From NCBI GenBank assembly GCA_009920775.1, contig RFZI01000009.1, positions 1 through 33,209 of the forward strand: a DNA stretch of 33,209 bases, given 5' to 3'. Below the pieces are notes generated by a model. The model had not been told where the DNA came from and ran no database searches. It saw only the letters and a list, made by a program, of their open reading frames with translations. Position numbers and translations under genes: made by a program. Of the stretch, positions 33,209 to 33,209 are shown in pieces; positions within the stretch are counted from its first letter, which is position 1; every line of letters starts with the position of its first letter. This DNA comes from Paracoccaceae bacterium (GTDB lineage: Bacteria; Pseudomonadota; Alphaproteobacteria; Rhodobacterales; Rhodobacteraceae).

Positions 33209-33209
33209 T

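Overview
The window looks like a chromosomal segment of an alphaproteobacterium, most likely order Rhodobacterales (Rhodobacter, Paracoccus or Roseobacter-like). Reasons seen in the sequence: high GC coding DNA, the phaZ / phaC-phaP-phaR arrangement with CTGC-N3-GCAG PhaR boxes, ThyX as thymidylate synthase, TTGCxx-type -35 elements, and intergenic palindromes of a kind I associate with this group. I recognised no rRNA, tRNA, CRISPR array, insertion sequence or prophage. No gene-free stretch exceeds 300 bases; the longest is 13918-14157 (240 bases).

Layout. 1-1876: two EamA-type exporters (the first cut by the window edge) converging on a thiamine diphosphokinase. 2025-4049: a large, very acidic protein of unknown function. 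4098-5634 (minus strand): purA followed by a small DUF2842 membrane protein. 5770-8421: a small membrane protein, secG and pyrG, with a long palindrome just upstream of the probable pyrG promoter. 8492-10515: rlmJ, a TerB-like protein and a PhnD-like binding protein with no signal peptide. 10630-13917: a complete polar amino acid ABC importer (ATPase, binding protein, two permeases). 14158-18890: an amine or polyamine catabolic block with two different gamma-glutamylamine synthetases, a class I glutamine amidotransferase and an FAD amine oxidase, the last three joined by ATGA overlaps. 18931-19335: a GFA zinc protein. 19343-23730: the polyhydroxyalkanoate (PHA) locus (phaR, phaP, phaC on minus, phaZ on plus). 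23727-25277: two alpha/beta hydrolases, one without its nucleophile and histidine. 25435-27381: thrS with a strong terminator. 27613-30191: a four-gene bufferin/gig-type cluster (DUF2282 precursor, DUF692 multinuclear iron oxidase, DUF2063 partner, DoxX protein). 30148-31277: a small membrane protein, an ArsC/Spx-like protein and a cold-shock protein. 31397-33208: a bimeric palindromic repeat, a low-GC DUF4062/TIR-like gene, and thyX.

How the genes work together. The ABC importer and the glutamylation/oxidation genes fit uptake and breakdown of a small amine such as putrescine: glutamylate, oxidise, then hydrolyse. The aldehyde dehydrogenase step is missing from the window. The PHA genes form a storage module in which PhaR probably represses phaP, and perhaps phaC, through boxes visible in their promoters. 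The phaC reading frame is broken near its N-terminus: a 33-codon start fragment ends exactly on an ATGA that begins the main frame.

The items most worth a second look are the bufferin-type metallophore cluster, the broken phaC, the TAATG coupling of a transferred-looking DUF4062 gene to thyX, the nested 85-bp inverted repeat upstream of the first synthetase gene, and the hydrolase with a degenerate catalytic triad.
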